Shown: positions 24,141 through 36,506, counted from the stretch's first letter. The stretch is DNA of 64,000 bases from Heracleum sosnowskyi (GCA_030848705.1 CM061244.1:112889111-112953110), one strand, 5' to 3'. Numbers and translations are program-made. Notes: generated by a model not told the origin, from the letters alone.

Positions 24141-24185
24141 TATGTTTTAATTTAATAATATTTCAATCTATTATCAATATTAGTT

Positions 24186-24239
<54 letters not shown>

Positions 24240-25032
24240 TACAATAAATTTTTTTTATTTTACTACTAAAATTTTAAAACATAATTATGTTTAAATGACC
24301 TAGGTATGTCTAACTGATAATAATATTAACATTCGTGAACTATTATTTGCTATTATAACTTCAATTCTCATATTTTGTTGTATGAACCTGTGCAAGGCAC
24401 GATCATTTTCTTGTGATTAAAATAAAATTTTATTTTTTGTTGTTTAAATATTATATTTAGTTATATTTATACATATTTTGTTCGTCTCGTTATAATATAC
24501 TTACTTTAATTTATATAGATAATTTGATTGATCGGGGTTTATGATTTTTAATAACCCGGGGTGTATAATGTGATCGATCCGATCATAAAATTTTTGTATG
24601 ATATATAATATCTTGTCTTCTAAAATTTGTTAACTGGACTATATATTTTTATCTATTTATTTTTTACACAAATTAGTATCACCAAATATTTTTCCCAACC
24701 CAAATTTATGTGTTTATATTGTCTAACCTTTTCAACATGACCATATAATTCGTTTATTTTTTTTTGTTGTACTATCTATTTATTTTTATTATCTCATCTT
24801 TTAAATTATTTTAATTCAAAATAAATAGTTTTCATATGTTATATATATGTATATATTAATCCAATTCCAAATAACTAATTATTTTCTTCCATAAAATGAC
24901 ATTAAAATTCATGTGATAATAATTTAAAATGTCTCATATACATAATGCATCCAATCTAATTATAAATCTACTCACTTTTATTATATCTATCTATTTATAT
25001 TGTATTATTAAAACCGAAACATTGAAAATTTT

Positions 25033-25250
25033 GTAGTCAGTCGGTACGGTACTCGTATTTTGGTATTTGCACTTTAGTTCTTTTGTTTTTACAACTTAAC
25101 CTTAATTTATTAAAAACAACGATTTTGATCAAAATATAATGTAGTCGGTCGGTTAGAATGATACTCATATTTTGATATTTGCACTTTAATCCCTTTACTT
25201 TTGCAACTTGACCTTGATTTATTAAAAACAACAATTTTAATTAAAAAATA
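25033..25250. repeat. Tandem duplication of a 108-bp unit inside the Helitron
   Basis: GTAGTCAGTCGGT at 25033 and GTAGTCGGTCGGT at 25141 start two diverged copies sharing TTTGCACTTTA and TTATTAAAAACAAC. Confidence 0.75.
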
Positions 25251-26397
25251 TTTTTTAAATACTGTTAAACACAAAATTCTTGAAACATAATTTAATCACG
25301 CTCAAACACAAACACATACGTCAATTCAACATCGAGTTCAACAATCACATAAAACTATTTAAATTTAAGTTCATCTTCGTTAAAAAAAGTATAAATATAA
25401 AATAAATTATTAAAATACATATAAGATAACAAATTTAAAAGTCATCTTTGCATTGCACCGGCCCTATGCTTGTATACATAAGAACAATATTCATAAATAT
25501 CATGTATATATTTTATCGATATGTGCTATATAATAATGCTTATTGTAGAGATAAACATTCACCCCTTCCCTCCCAACCCCGATCCATTCTTTGCCCTGTT
25601 TCGGACGGAGAATTGAGAACTTTTTTGGCGATCGGGAAAAAATATGTAAAAATTTCGGGGATCGGGACAGGGTCAGGGATTAGTTTCTCTCTGCCACGCT
25701 TCTCTGTCCCCAATTTCTATATTTAACAAAAATATTATATATTTTCATGTATATTAAATAAATTATTGTGAATAAATATGATTGGTATATATTCTTATAG
25801 TTTAAACTTTAAATCCATAGTTTTCACATGTAGAATACAATTAAATTACAATAATATTTATTTTATCTCTTATTTTAAATAAATATTAATTTGAATTATT
25901 ATTTAAAATATTAAATTAAATTCAAAATATAAATTATATATCATGATTTATCAAACTAATTTTATTATAAAAATTTAAAGCGATTTTATAGAAATTAATA
26001 AGTATGATTTAATAATTTAAATATATTGTATAGTACAGGAAAAGTTAGACCCTTATATAAGAAAATAGAATATATTATAGTTAAAGTTACACAACCGAAA
26101 TATTTATTTTAAACTAAAGGAAAGATAAAAATACACCACACTTAATATTGTTTTTGAAACTTAATTTAAAAATTTTATAAGATTGGTAGTATATAATTTT
26201 GTATGATATTTTAATAATTAAAAAATAAATATTATAAATATCTTTTGCAGACATACTCTAAAAAAAGAATTTAAAAAATAAAATTTAATAAATATTATAA
26301 ATCACCTTGATTTTTACTTAAAAGCTTAAATAATAATTATTATAGGATTAAGAATGATGTGAGGTTTATGTAATGTGATTTTTCACTCAAAACCAAA

Positions 26398-26470
26398 AGA
26401 AGTCATGTAGCTCAATGGTTAAAAGAATGATTTCCTTAGGGAAGGTCAGAGGTTTGATTCTGCACAAAAA
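26398..26470 (+). repeat. tRNA-like pol III box pair (SINE-head-like)
   Basis: TAGCTCAATGGTTAA resembles an A box and GGTTTGATTCT, 36 bp on, resembles a B box with two mismatches. The stems needed for a true tRNA fold are not convincing, so this looks like a tRNA-derived remnant rather than a gene. Confidence 0.35.
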
Positions 26471-26611
26471 CATTATTTACTTTTTTTTCTTTAGATAAGA
26501 GAGTAGTGGCATGTCATGTAATTTCAAAATATAAAAGGGTAAAATTGTAATTTCACAGGAGTTTTATTTGCTATTTTTACCCTTGTGTTCTCCTATTATA
26601 TATAGAAGAGA

Positions 26612-26792
26612 TAATTGTAATATAAAAAATGTCTACTTATTGAGTTATTGGTCCGGCTGCATCATCATAATATGAGCATGAACAGTAGAGTATTTATCAT
26701 TTAACTTCGTGAGAAATTGTAAGAGCATTTGTTCTTGCTGTTTTTGCTGAAACTTATGTCCTAGCTCACAAGTACATTTCTCACAAGTACAA
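26612..26792 (-). pseudogene. Old Copia gag relic, segment 3
   Basis: On the minus strand the sequence reads C-x-C-x2-C-type residues then GHKFQQKQQEQMLLQFLTKL and NDKYSTVHAHIMMMQPDQ, a recognisable piece of Copia gag (the LMQFLMGLND-like block). It continues segment 2 (36507-36660) once the young Copia element and its TACAA duplication are removed. Stops follow, so it is decayed. Confidence 0.7.
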
Positions 26793-27338
26793 TGTTAGGC
26801 CGAATACACAATATATAATCAAGTATGTATGAGAATAACAATCAAGAACACAGGTTTGTAAATCAACAAACTGAACTATATTAAATAATTCTCTCTTAGT
26901 GATGTTAATGAATCACAAAGAGCTACTAGGTTACAAGAATAATATTTTCAATGTACGCGTCCCTTCTAGGGATAACCTATCTGTGTTTATATAGTACACA
27001 ACTACATACAATCCTTATCTAATTGATACTCCTATAAATTAGCTATACAATTATTATCAATTAAGGATTGCTTCAGTCTTCTATCCAGTCTCCTTAGCTG
27101 TATCAATATATTCTTCTTCTTTCCATCTTCAGAATATATTGCTTCTAGAATCTTTATCTTTGCACCGACAGCTAAGTCAACTATCACCCTGTCAGACTTT
27201 ATCAAACTCTGACCGGCTTCCATGTAAACTCTTCACCCAGTCAGACTTTACCAAACTCTGACTGGCTTCTATGTAAACTCTGATATGTACCTGGTACTTA
27301 AACACTGATGAACAAAACGTCAGCAATTATATCTAACA
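26793..27338 (-). repeat. 3' LTR of the young Copia element
   Basis: 546 bp, TGTTAGGCC ... ATCTAACA. It contains two copies of a GTCAGACTTTAxCAAACTCTGA segment that carries the element-wide AAACTCTGA motif. Confidence 0.93.
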
Positions 27339-27351
27339 ATCTCCCCCAACT
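27339..27351 (-). other. Polypurine tract of the young Copia element
   Basis: Minus strand AAGTTGGGGGAGAT immediately before the 3' LTR. Confidence 0.85.
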
Positions 27352-27501
27352 TGTTCATACCAAAATGTACAAGTTAAACAGATAATTGATGATGTCAAAA
27401 CATATAACAAATGCAGTGTTTAAAATATGTCAGAGTTTAACTTTAAAACAGAGTTTAAATTTAACTTAGAACAGAAAACAACAAAAACTTACAGTCAGAC
27501 T

Positions 27502-29970
27502 TTACTTGACTTCTTGAATATCAGGAACAGTTCTGAGATAATCTATGAGAAGTCTTCTTTCAGCCCTTTCCAGCTCTTCAACCATAATTTTCTTCAACTC
27601 TCTCAACTCTGGATCAGATTCTCCAGTCTGATAAATTGCAGCTCTCAAAGAATAGATGGAATTTTTCCTCATCTCATTCCCTAGCCTAATAAAATATGGT
27701 TCTAGATTGAATTCTAAGACTTTAACTCCCAGATCAGTCCTTAGTCTTGCACTGTTTCTTTTCATTTCCACTATTTTTCCAGCATGATTCCTATACTTTG
27801 GAATATAAACACTTGACACTCCTCCTCCAAGCATAGCTTTAGATCTCAGCATCTTCTCTCTCAACACTTGAGCAACATCATGAGTGTGTCTGTTATTGAC
27901 TTTCAAAAGATAAAGTACATATTCAAGTTCTTCCCATGATTTGAGATTGACATCAGATTCTCCAACTTTATAAACTCTTCCATCATTCATGAAATATAAC
28001 AGAAATTGCTTCTTCAATACTCTGTGAAAAATCAACTGAATAGACTCTAACTTATCAAGGTTTTCTTGTGTAACCCCAATACCAGATTCTGCCAGTGAAA
28101 TGTTATCTTGAGATCTGTTATTTGTTCTTCTCTCTCTGTGTGAACCCAGTCCAGATTTATCAAAAGCTTCTTTTCCCAATACTGTTCTGGTTTCTGAGAA
28201 ATTCACAGCCTCAAGCTTTAAGTCTTCAAGAATCTTTGGTTTGCTGAATCCTGGAAGTAGTGTAGATTTCTGTACAACTTGAGCAACGTCAGAGGTTGTC
28301 AAAACTTTGGTAATAACATCAACTTGAGCAGCGTCAGAGGTTGATTTAGCTAATCTTGTTTCAACTTGAGCAATGTCAGAGGTTGAATAATTCTTCTTTT
28401 TCAGGTTAGGCTCTTCAATCATCACGCCTTTACCTTTATCAGCATTTGAACAAATAGGCCTCCTTGAGTACTGTAAACTATGATCAGAGTTTACATTCTC
28501 TTTAATAACAATTCCTTTTTCTTTTCTCCTTAGAGCCTTTACCGATTTCTTCTTATAATTTCCAGAAGCAACTTTCTTCTTATGTTCTTCTGCTAGCATT
28601 TGTTCTTCTGCTTGAATATCTTCAACAGTAACATCTTTACCATGTTCTGCTAAGAATAACTATGTAGCAACTTCTTCATCAGTAACAGGAGATTTAGAGG
28701 AAAGAAGTAAACTTCTAACCCTTGAAGAAGATTGCCCTCCAGTGTTTATTCTTTTTCCATCAGCATTTGTCTGAGCATCAGAGTTTGACCTCCTCCCTTG
28801 CCTTTGAACATTGTTTGATCTTGGATGATATTTGTCTCTTGCACCACCATCAGCAGTATCATCCTTCTGAGTCAGAGTTTGAGAGCTCTTGCATTTGTCC
28901 TTAGATACTCTCTCCCCCTTTTTGACATCATCAGACAGCAAAACTGATGTGAGCAATTTAATGGAATTTGCAATTTCATCCAACTGAGTTGACATTTTTA
29001 CTTGATTTTCTTCAACTTTGGACAACCTGGAATCAAAATTCTTCTGATCTTTACACAAGGAGATGTATAGAGATTTGTCCTTTTGTTGTGTAAGCTCTCT
29101 TTGAGCTATATCATTCCTTAATCCAGTAATCACCTTGTCAGAATCATCAAAATGATTGTTCAATGATTTGATTTGTACAATAGTTGCTTTGAGATGACTG
29201 AGAAGTTCTGGATTTGTAATCTCTTTGGAAGACTTCATGACAAAATCTGCAGCTCTTTCATTGGAAAAGATAGTATCCTTGCTTGACCAATTTGAGAAGT
29301 ACATATTCTGAAAATGTTCTGCAGTAGCACGATTGACTTCTCTTGCTTCATCAGAGTTAGCTTGAATATCAGATAACTCTACTTGAATGTCAGGATTGGA
29401 ATGAGTAGGACTAGCTTCAGCATTGTCATCCTCTGCTTCATTCTCTGTAAGAACATTCTCTGCCACTTTTTCAGGATCATCAGAGTTTGCATTATTACTA
29501 TACTCTGCTTCTCTTTGAACAATCTCAACAACAGATTGTTGTAGAGCTTCAAGAACAAAAGCATCCTCAGAGTTTGCAACAAACTCTGCTTCAACAACAT
29601 CAGGATTTGCAGTTTCTGTAGTAACAGCTTCTGTAGCATTAACAGCTAAAGTCTGATTGACTTCCTCACCTTTCTCAACTTCAAAAGTAAGTATTTCTGT
29701 GTGAGAAGCCATAGATTCTTCAATTCTCACAGTATCCAGATCAGCTTCCAAACCCTCTGTAAAATGTTCAGAGTTTAAAGAGGTGTTTGCTTCAGCTTCC
29801 ATAACAAATCCTTGAGGCTCAAAAATCCTGCTATCAGAGGGATCAGCAGCTTCCTCAACTACATCATCAGCATTTGATGTAGGAGCTTCTGTTGCAGTAT
29901 TTACTCTGTCCTTAGTAGGCACAGTAGTATCAAAAATCTCCTCTTGTACATCAGAAGGTACATTCTCCAT
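27502..29970 (-). pseudogene. Third ORF of the SIRE-like element, one nonsense codon
   Basis: A single frame from ATG 29970 (MENVPSDVQEEIFD) to 27502, broken only by TAG at 28660-28662; about 820 codons. The N-terminal 200 residues are very acidic with repeated NSD/NSDE. The middle (around 28930-29250) has heptad-like K/L/I stretches (LLSHLKATIVQIKSLNNH; SKVEENQVKMSTQLDEI) suggesting coiled coil. After the stop come a basic KKSVKALRRKEKG segment and a C-terminal part ending ERRLLIDYLRTVPDIQ. I see no convincing signal peptide or membrane anchor, so calling it env would be unsupported. Function unknown. Confidence 0.75.
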
Positions 29971-30220
29971 AGAAACTCTGTCCTCAAAGACGGCTTCATC
30001 CTCTTGAATCCAAACTTCTTCATCGGTCCATGTGTTTCAGACAAAATTACAATCAGAGTATAGCATTAGACTGTAACTATCAGAGTATGACTGTCAGAGT
30101 ATGACTAACAGAGTTTACTTATCAGAGTATAACATGCTGGTACAAATAACAGTTAATACATGCAAGGAATCATGAGCATAAAAATCAAACATGTATAGTT
30201 TTTGAGTCTAACCCGTATCT

Positions 30221-33200
30221 CTAGTCAGAACCAGAGATCATTCCAAGTTCATTTACCAATCTTGTAAAAGTAGCTTCACTCAAAGGTTTGGTGAAGATAT
30301 CTGCAAGTTGTTGGTCTGTAGACACAAAATGGAGCTCAATGTTCCCTTCTTCCACATGTTCTCGGATAAAATGATACCTTATGCTGATGTGCTTGGTCAT
30401 GGAGTGCTGTACTGGATTACCTGTCATAGCAATAACACTTTGGTTATCACAGAAAATAGGTATTTTAGAGTACTTCAAACCATAATCCAGCAATTGATTC
30501 TTCATCCATAGAATCTGTGCACAACAGCTACCAGCTGCTATATACTCTGCTTCTGCTGTGGATGTAGAAATTGATTTCTGTTTCTTGCTATACCAAGAAA
30601 CCAATCTGTCACCTAAAAATTGACAGCTTCCACTTGTACTTTTTCTGTCTATCTTACAGCCTACAAAATCTGCATCAGAGTAACCAATTAGCTTAAACTC
30701 TGATTCTCTAGGATACCACAAACCCAAGGTTATGGTTCCTTTGAGATATTTGAAGATCCTTTTTACAGCTGTTAGATGAGGCTCTCTGGGATCTGCTTGA
30801 AATCTTGCACAAAGACATGTTGCATACATGATATCAGGTCTACTTGCAGTTAGATACAGTAAAGACCCTATCATTCCTCTGTAGTTTGTCATGTCTACTG
30901 AGGCTCCTGTGTCTTTGTCTAGCTTAGTTGCTGTAGCCATGGGAGTTGTGGCAGATGAACTATCAAGCATACCAAATTTCTTGAGAAGATTTCTGGTATA
31001 TTTTGCTTGATTGATAAAAATACCATCATCTGTTTGCTTGACCTGTAAGCCTAGAAAGTAACTAAGCTCTCCCATCATGCTCATTTGATACCTGGATTGC
31101 ATAAGCTTTGCAAACTTCTTACAGAGTTTGTCATTAGTAGATCCAAAAATAATATCATCTACATAAATTTGAACTAAAAGCAAATCATCACCAGAATTGA
31201 AATAAAACAAGGTTTTATCAATTGTACCTCTTGTGAACCCACTTTCTAAAAGAAATTGAGCAAGAGTTTCATACCATGCTCTTGGTGCTTGTTTTAGTCC
31301 ATATAATGCCTTGTCAAGCCTGTAGACATAATCTGGATGCTTGGGATCTACAAATCCTGGTGGTTGTTCAACAAACACTTCTTTTTCAAGCTTCCCATTG
31401 AGAAAAGCACTTTTTACATCCATCTGAAAGACTTTAAACTTCTTGTGTGCAGCATAGGCCAGAAAGATTCTTATGGCCTCCAATCTTGCAACTGGAGCAA
31501 AGGTTTCATCATAGTCAATTCCTTCCTGTTGTGAATAACCTTTAGCCACAAGTCTAGCCTTGTTTCTTGTAATCACACCTTCACTGTCAGTCTTGTTTCT
31601 GAAAACCCACTTTGTACCTACAATTGATCTATTCTTTGGTCTAGGTACAAGTGTCCAGACTTCATTTCTTTCAAATTCATTTAACTCTTCTTGCATTGCT
31701 GTAATCCAATTAGCATCTTGAAGAGCTTCCTCCACTTTCTTTGGTTCTGTTTGAGACAAGAAAGCATGATACAGACACTCATTATTTGTTGCACTTCTAG
31801 TTCTCACACTAGCATCAGGATCTCCAATTATGAGATCAGGTGTGTGTGCCTGTGTTCACTTTCTTGCTGTTGGTAAGTGGTTTCTTGCATCATTATTGGA
31901 TCCTCCCCCTTGATCCATGCTCTCCTGATTCATATGTTGACTTTCTGCAGTATCTGAGGCTCCCCCTGAATTGGATGGCTCAGCATTTGAACTGTCAGAG
32001 TTTGAATCAGTTTCCTCAACTGACCCACTTGCTGTGTCTTGTTGAGCTTCTTCACGCTCCCCCTCAACTGGTTCTCTATTTTGTTCAACTCGAGAATTTT
32101 TAGTTTCTCCAGTATTTACCAGTAGAGGTTCAGAGTATGCTTCGTCAGAGTTTGTCAGAACCGCTTCATCAGAGTTTGTCGGTACTGCTTCATCAGAGTT
32201 TACATCATCAGAGAGTAAATCTTCATTTTCAAAACGCAGTTGATCATATCCATCTAAGTCATCAAGTCCAGTTATTTTCTTGTCATCAAATGACACATGT
32301 ATGGATTCCATGATCACTTTAGTTCTCAAATTGTAGACTCTGAATGCTTTTGTTGACAATGGATAACCAACAAAGATTCCTTCATCAGCTTTTAACTCGA
32401 ACTTTGTCAACTGTTCAGGATGAGTCTTCAACACAAAGCATTTGCATCCAAATATATGAAAATATTTCAAATTTGGCTTCTTATTTTTCACCATCTCATA
32501 TGGTGTTTTCCCATGCTTGTTGATCAGTGTAGCATTTTGAGTAAAACAAGCAGTTTGAACAGCTTCTGCCCAGAAGTATGTTGGTAGTTTTGCTTCTTCA
32601 AGCATAGTTCTAGCTGCTTCAATTAAAGTTCTGTTCTTTCTTTCAACTACACCATTTTGCTGTGGAGTTCCAGGTGCAGAAAATTCTTGTTTCACTCCTC
32701 TTTCCTTGCAGAAAGCTTCCATGATTGAGTTTCTGAATTCAGTTCCATTATCACTCCTTATAATTTTGACTTTGTGCTGTGATCCTTTGTCCAGTTGATT
32801 TACATGATCCATCAGAGTTTGAGCAGTTTCATCCTTCTTTGATAAGAAATACACCCATGTATATCTAGTATATTCATCAACAATTACTAGAGCATATTTC
32901 TTTCTGCCCATGGACATCACATTCACTGGTCCAAAGAGATCAACATGTAGAAGATGATAAGGTTCCACTACTGAAGATTCAGATTTGCTCTTGAAAGATG
33001 ACTTCCTTTGTTTAGCCTTTTGACAAGAATCACATAGGCCATCTAGACTGAGTATTGATTTTGGGAGTCCCCTTACAAGATCCTTTCTTATTAGCTCATT
33101 GATGTTGTTCAAATTGAGATGAGAGAGCTTCTTATGCCAATTCCAACTCTCTTCATTTGACATTCTGGCAGTCAGACACACTATTTTTCCATCAGAGTTT

Positions 33201-33559
33201 GTTACCAAACTTGCTTCATAAATGTTGTTGCGCCTGTGTCCAACTAGAACAACTTTTCCAGTAGATTTACTGATAACTTCACAGTAATCAGTATGAAAAT
33301 CTACATGGTTTCCTCTGTCACAGATTTGACTCACAGATAGCAGATTATGCTTGAGTCCTGAGACTAGAGCCACATTAGTAATGATGACACTTCCAAGATT
33401 GATATTGCCATATCCCAGAGTGTGTCCTATGTTGCCATCTCCATAGGAAACCTTTGGGCCAGCCTTCTCCTTAAAGTCTGATAGCAGGGCTTTATTTCCA
33501 GTCATATGTCCTGAGCATCCACTGTCCAAGATAAGTGTGCTCTCTTTTATACCCTGCAA
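30221..33559 (-). pseudogene. Copia pol (protease, integrase, RT, RNase H), one nonsense codon
   Basis: One frame from about 33559 to 30221. Protease LILDSGCSGHMTG; integrase zinc finger (WHKKLSHLN ... LCDSCQKAK) and catalytic core (HVDLFGPV, RSDNGTEF, QQNGVVERKNR); then a variable acidic linker. TGA at 31856-31858 follows LPTARK. RT has QMDVKSAFLNGKLEKEVF and the YVDD box (QIYVDDIIFGS). RNase H has GYSDADFVGCKIDRKSTSG and STAEAEYIA. All catalytic residues are retained; only the TGA disrupts it. The reading frame begins after a TGA, just past a TTTGTGATTGCAG acceptor-like site, and is offset from gag. Confidence 0.92.
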
Positions 33560-33572
33560 TCACAAACAAACA

Positions 33573-35897
33573 CTAAGTGTTAGTTTTAAGGACCCAGACT
33601 TGCTTGGATCCTTTGTCTTTCTTAACAGTGTTAGCTTTTGCAGCGGAATCACTATCAACAGAGTTTAAACTAACATTGTCAGACTTTACACTTGCAGAGT
33701 TTGCTCTAACCCATTTCAGATTGGGTTTTAGCTCATAATAGTTGTGATAAATAGCATGATAACTCTTGCAAGTATAAATGGAATGCCAAGTGCTCCCACA
33801 GTGTGTGCATAAAGTCTGTGGTCTAACTCTAACATAATCATTCTTTACTCCTGATGTAGAAGGTAAAGAATTGATATTTTTATTCTTTGTGCAGTAATTA
33901 GCAAGATGATTAGAACTACCACAATTATAACATGTTTTCCTTGGAGCAGCACCAGTAGGCAAATGATTATTTCTTTTATTTATGCCTATCTTTCCATTCC
34001 TATTCTTCTTGGATCCTTTTGGTTTCATGGCAGATTTTACCTCTTTCAACTTATGATTGAACTGTTTTCCTGTCATCAAGCCAACATTAACCTGTTTCTC
34101 ACAAGTTTTTACTGGTTTTCTAACAGCTTCTAATTCCATAAGATTTTCTGTTATAATATTTTCCTGTTTTTCACAGGCTTCATCTGATTCCATATCAGCT
34201 TCCCTTATTACAACAGATTTTAACTTATTGGCTTCTGGAACAAATTTCACAGGTTTAAGTTGTGATTTTACCTTAACCTTGTCTTTAAACCTACGTTCAT
34301 CATTTTCACAATAGCCTAAACCTACAGAATCTGTTTGAAACACTTGATGAGTGTCTCTTCCAGAATCTGTCCAAGTCTTGATTATTTTTCTTTCTTTTTC
34401 TAGATCAGATTCTAATTGCTTATATCTTTTCAGCAACTCCTGTTCTACATAAACAGCATCATCTCTTTCTTTTTGAATCTGCTTCATACTTTCAAGTTCT
34501 CCTTCAAGAAACTTGTTTCTATCTTTAAGGCTAAGATTCTCATATTTAATTCTCTTATTTTCTAAAGTCTGATCCCTATAGCTAACATGAACACTTTTTA
34601 GATATACTCTTAACTCAGATATATTATCAGTATCATAAGCATAAGTAGTTAGAGGTACCTTATTTTCAGATGATTCAGTCTCATCTCTGACAGTTGCCAT
34701 AAGAGCATAATTTTCTCCATCATCAGAGTCTGAAGTATCTGCCCAGTCTTTGCCTTTAGAGATGAGTGCTTTCTCAGATTTTCCTTTCTTGCACTCTGGG
34801 GCATAGTGACCCATCTCCTTACACCTGTAGCACTGGATTTCAGATTTATCCTTCTTGCCAGACTTGGTCTCTCTTCCATCAGACTTTCTAAAACTTTTCT
34901 TTTCAGAGTTTGAGTCTTTCCTTGAGAATCTCTTTCCTTTATTGAAGTTCTTGAATCCCATCTTCTTGAAGGTTTTCACCATCAATGCAGCCATTTGCAT
35001 CATCTGTTCTTCATCATCCTCAGAGTTAGAAGCTTCATCAGAGTTTGAGTCATCATCAGAGTTTGATGACTCACTTTCAGATTTAATAACTAAAGCCTTT
35101 CCCTTGGCTTTCTTCCTTGATGATTCCTTCTTAATGGGCTTCTCCTCGACTTTGAGAGCAACAGATTTTGTCTTTTTACTCAATCTTCTATTCCTTTATT
35201 CTATCTCCAGTTCATGAGTTTTCAATAACCCATAGATTTCATCAAGATCTGTATCAGCAAGCTCATAATTATCTCTTATTGTGGTTGTCTTTAAATCCCA
35301 CTTTTCAGGTAGAGATAACAGAAACTTGAGATTTGACTCTTCAAGCTCATATTCTTTATCAACCAGAGACAGATCATTCAATAGTTTGCAAAATCTGTCA
35401 TAAGTCTCAGTCAAGGTTTCATTAGGTCTTGAATCAAAGTGCTCATACTCCTGTGTGAGTATTGTCTTTCTGTTCTTCTTAATAGCACCTGTTCCCTGGC
35501 ATCTGACTTCTAAAGCATCCCATATCTCTTTGGCAGTCTTGCAGCCAATTACTCTGTTAGACATAACATTATCTAAAGCACTGTGGAGAAGATGTCTAAC
35601 CTTTGCATCTTTTGCAATTGATGAGATGTCCTCAGGAGTCATATCTTTCTTTTCCTTTGGAACAGTCTTTTGTTCTTGACCATCAACAACAGGGGACAAT
35701 TTAGTTGGCATATGAGGACCATCATAGATTCTGTCAAGATATTCTGGATCTGTAGCCTCCAGAAACATGGTCATCTTCACCTTCCAAATCGGATACTCTA
35801 CAGGCCTGAGAATTGGAACCCTGATTGTTTCATATCGACTCACAGAATTGGGCTTAACCTGTTCAGCCTTAGGAGCAGTTTGATTTTCTTCAGACAT
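33573..35897 (-). pseudogene. Copia gag with three zinc knuckles, one nonsense codon
   Basis: Starts at ATG 35897 (MSEENQTAPKAEQ). The gag core has PVEYPIWKVKMTMFLEATDP and CKTAKEIWDALEVRCQG. An in-frame TAA lies at 35196-35198 after THELEIE. The frame then continues to 33573 with a basic linker, an acidic Ser/Asp block rich in NSDE, and three CCHC knuckles (CYRCKEMGHYAPEC, CYNCGSSNHLANYC, CTHCGSTWHSIYTC). It ends QVWVLKTNT. Coiled-coil-like sequence lies between knuckles 1 and 2. Confidence 0.9.
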
Positions 35898-35945
35898 GAT
35901 TATTACTGTGATTGAATCGTAAAACCGTATATATTAAACAGCCTT

Positions 35946-35958
35946 GTCTCTGATACCA
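35946..35958 (-). other. Primer-binding site of the young Copia element
   Basis: Minus strand TGGTATCAGAGAC just inside the 5' LTR; TGGTATCAGAG is the standard complement of the initiator-Met tRNA 3' end. Confidence 0.92.
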
Positions 35959-35960
35959 AT

Positions 35961-36506
35961 TGTTAGGCCGAATACACAATATATAATCAAGTATGTATGA
36001 GAATAACAATCAAGAACACAGGTTTGTAAATCAACAAACTGAACTATATTAAATAATTCTCTCTTAGTGATGTTAATGAATCACAAAGAGCTACTAGGTT
36101 ACAAGAATAATATTTTCAATGTACGCGTCCCTTCTAGGGATAACCAATCTGTGTTTATATAGTACACAGCTACATACAATCCTTATCTAATTGATACTCC
36201 TATAAATTAGCTATACAATTATTATCAATTAAGGATTGCTTCAGTCTTCTGTCCAGTCTCCTTAGCTGTATCAATATATTCTGCTTCTTTCCATCTTCAG
36301 AATATATTGCTTCTAGAATCTTTATCTTTGCACCGACAGCTAAGTCAACTATCACCCTGTCAGACTTTATCAAACTCTGACCGGCTTCCATGTAAACTCT
36401 TCACCCAGTCAGACTTTACCAAACTCTGACTGACTTCTATGTAAACTCTGATATGTACCTGGTACTTAAACACTGATGAACAAAACGTCAGCAATTATAT
36501 CTAACA
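35961..36506 (-). repeat. 5' LTR of the young Copia element
   Basis: 546 bp, five substitutions from the other LTR; flanked by TACAA. Confidence 0.93.

Larger units (their letters stand above)
23111..26611 (-). mobile_element. Non-autonomous Helitron
   Basis: On the minus strand the element begins A/TCTCTTCTATATATAATAG (26611 down). It ends with hairpin CCGTGCCTCGCACGG, nine bases, then CTAG at 23111 followed by host T. 5'-TC, 3'-CTAG, a subterminal hairpin and insertion between A and T are the Helitron hallmarks. There is no Rep/helicase ORF, so it is non-autonomous. The 3.5-kb AT-rich interior holds a (TA)n tract (24189-24231) and two duplicated segments. Confidence 0.8.
26793..36506 (-). 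mobile_element. Ty1/copia LTR retrotransposon, SIRE-like, with third ORF
   Basis: Two 546-bp LTRs (26793-27338, 35961-36506) differ at five positions (about 99.1% identity). The 5-bp duplication TACAA flanks both sides (26788-26792, 36507-36511). Minus-strand order: LTR, tRNA-iMet primer site, gag with three zinc knuckles, protease-integrase-RT-RNase H (Copia order), a long third ORF, polypurine tract, LTR. A third ORF after pol and a long gag point to the SIRE/Maximus lineage; the LTR is shorter than usual there. Each ORF has exactly one in-frame stop and gag/pol are in different frames. Inserted in the gag of an older Copia element. Confidence 0.93.

Noticed and set aside
25559..25690. Complete MITE with GGGGATCGGG words in the Helitron
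   Set aside because: Resembles a subterminal repeat block, but no pair of inverted ends or 8-bp duplication could be found.
26398..26470. A functional tRNA gene
   Set aside because: Box A and B words are present but stems do not pair and B is degenerate.
27502..29970. A retroviral envelope gene
   Set aside because: No signal peptide, cleavage site or membrane anchor visible; position alone is not enough.
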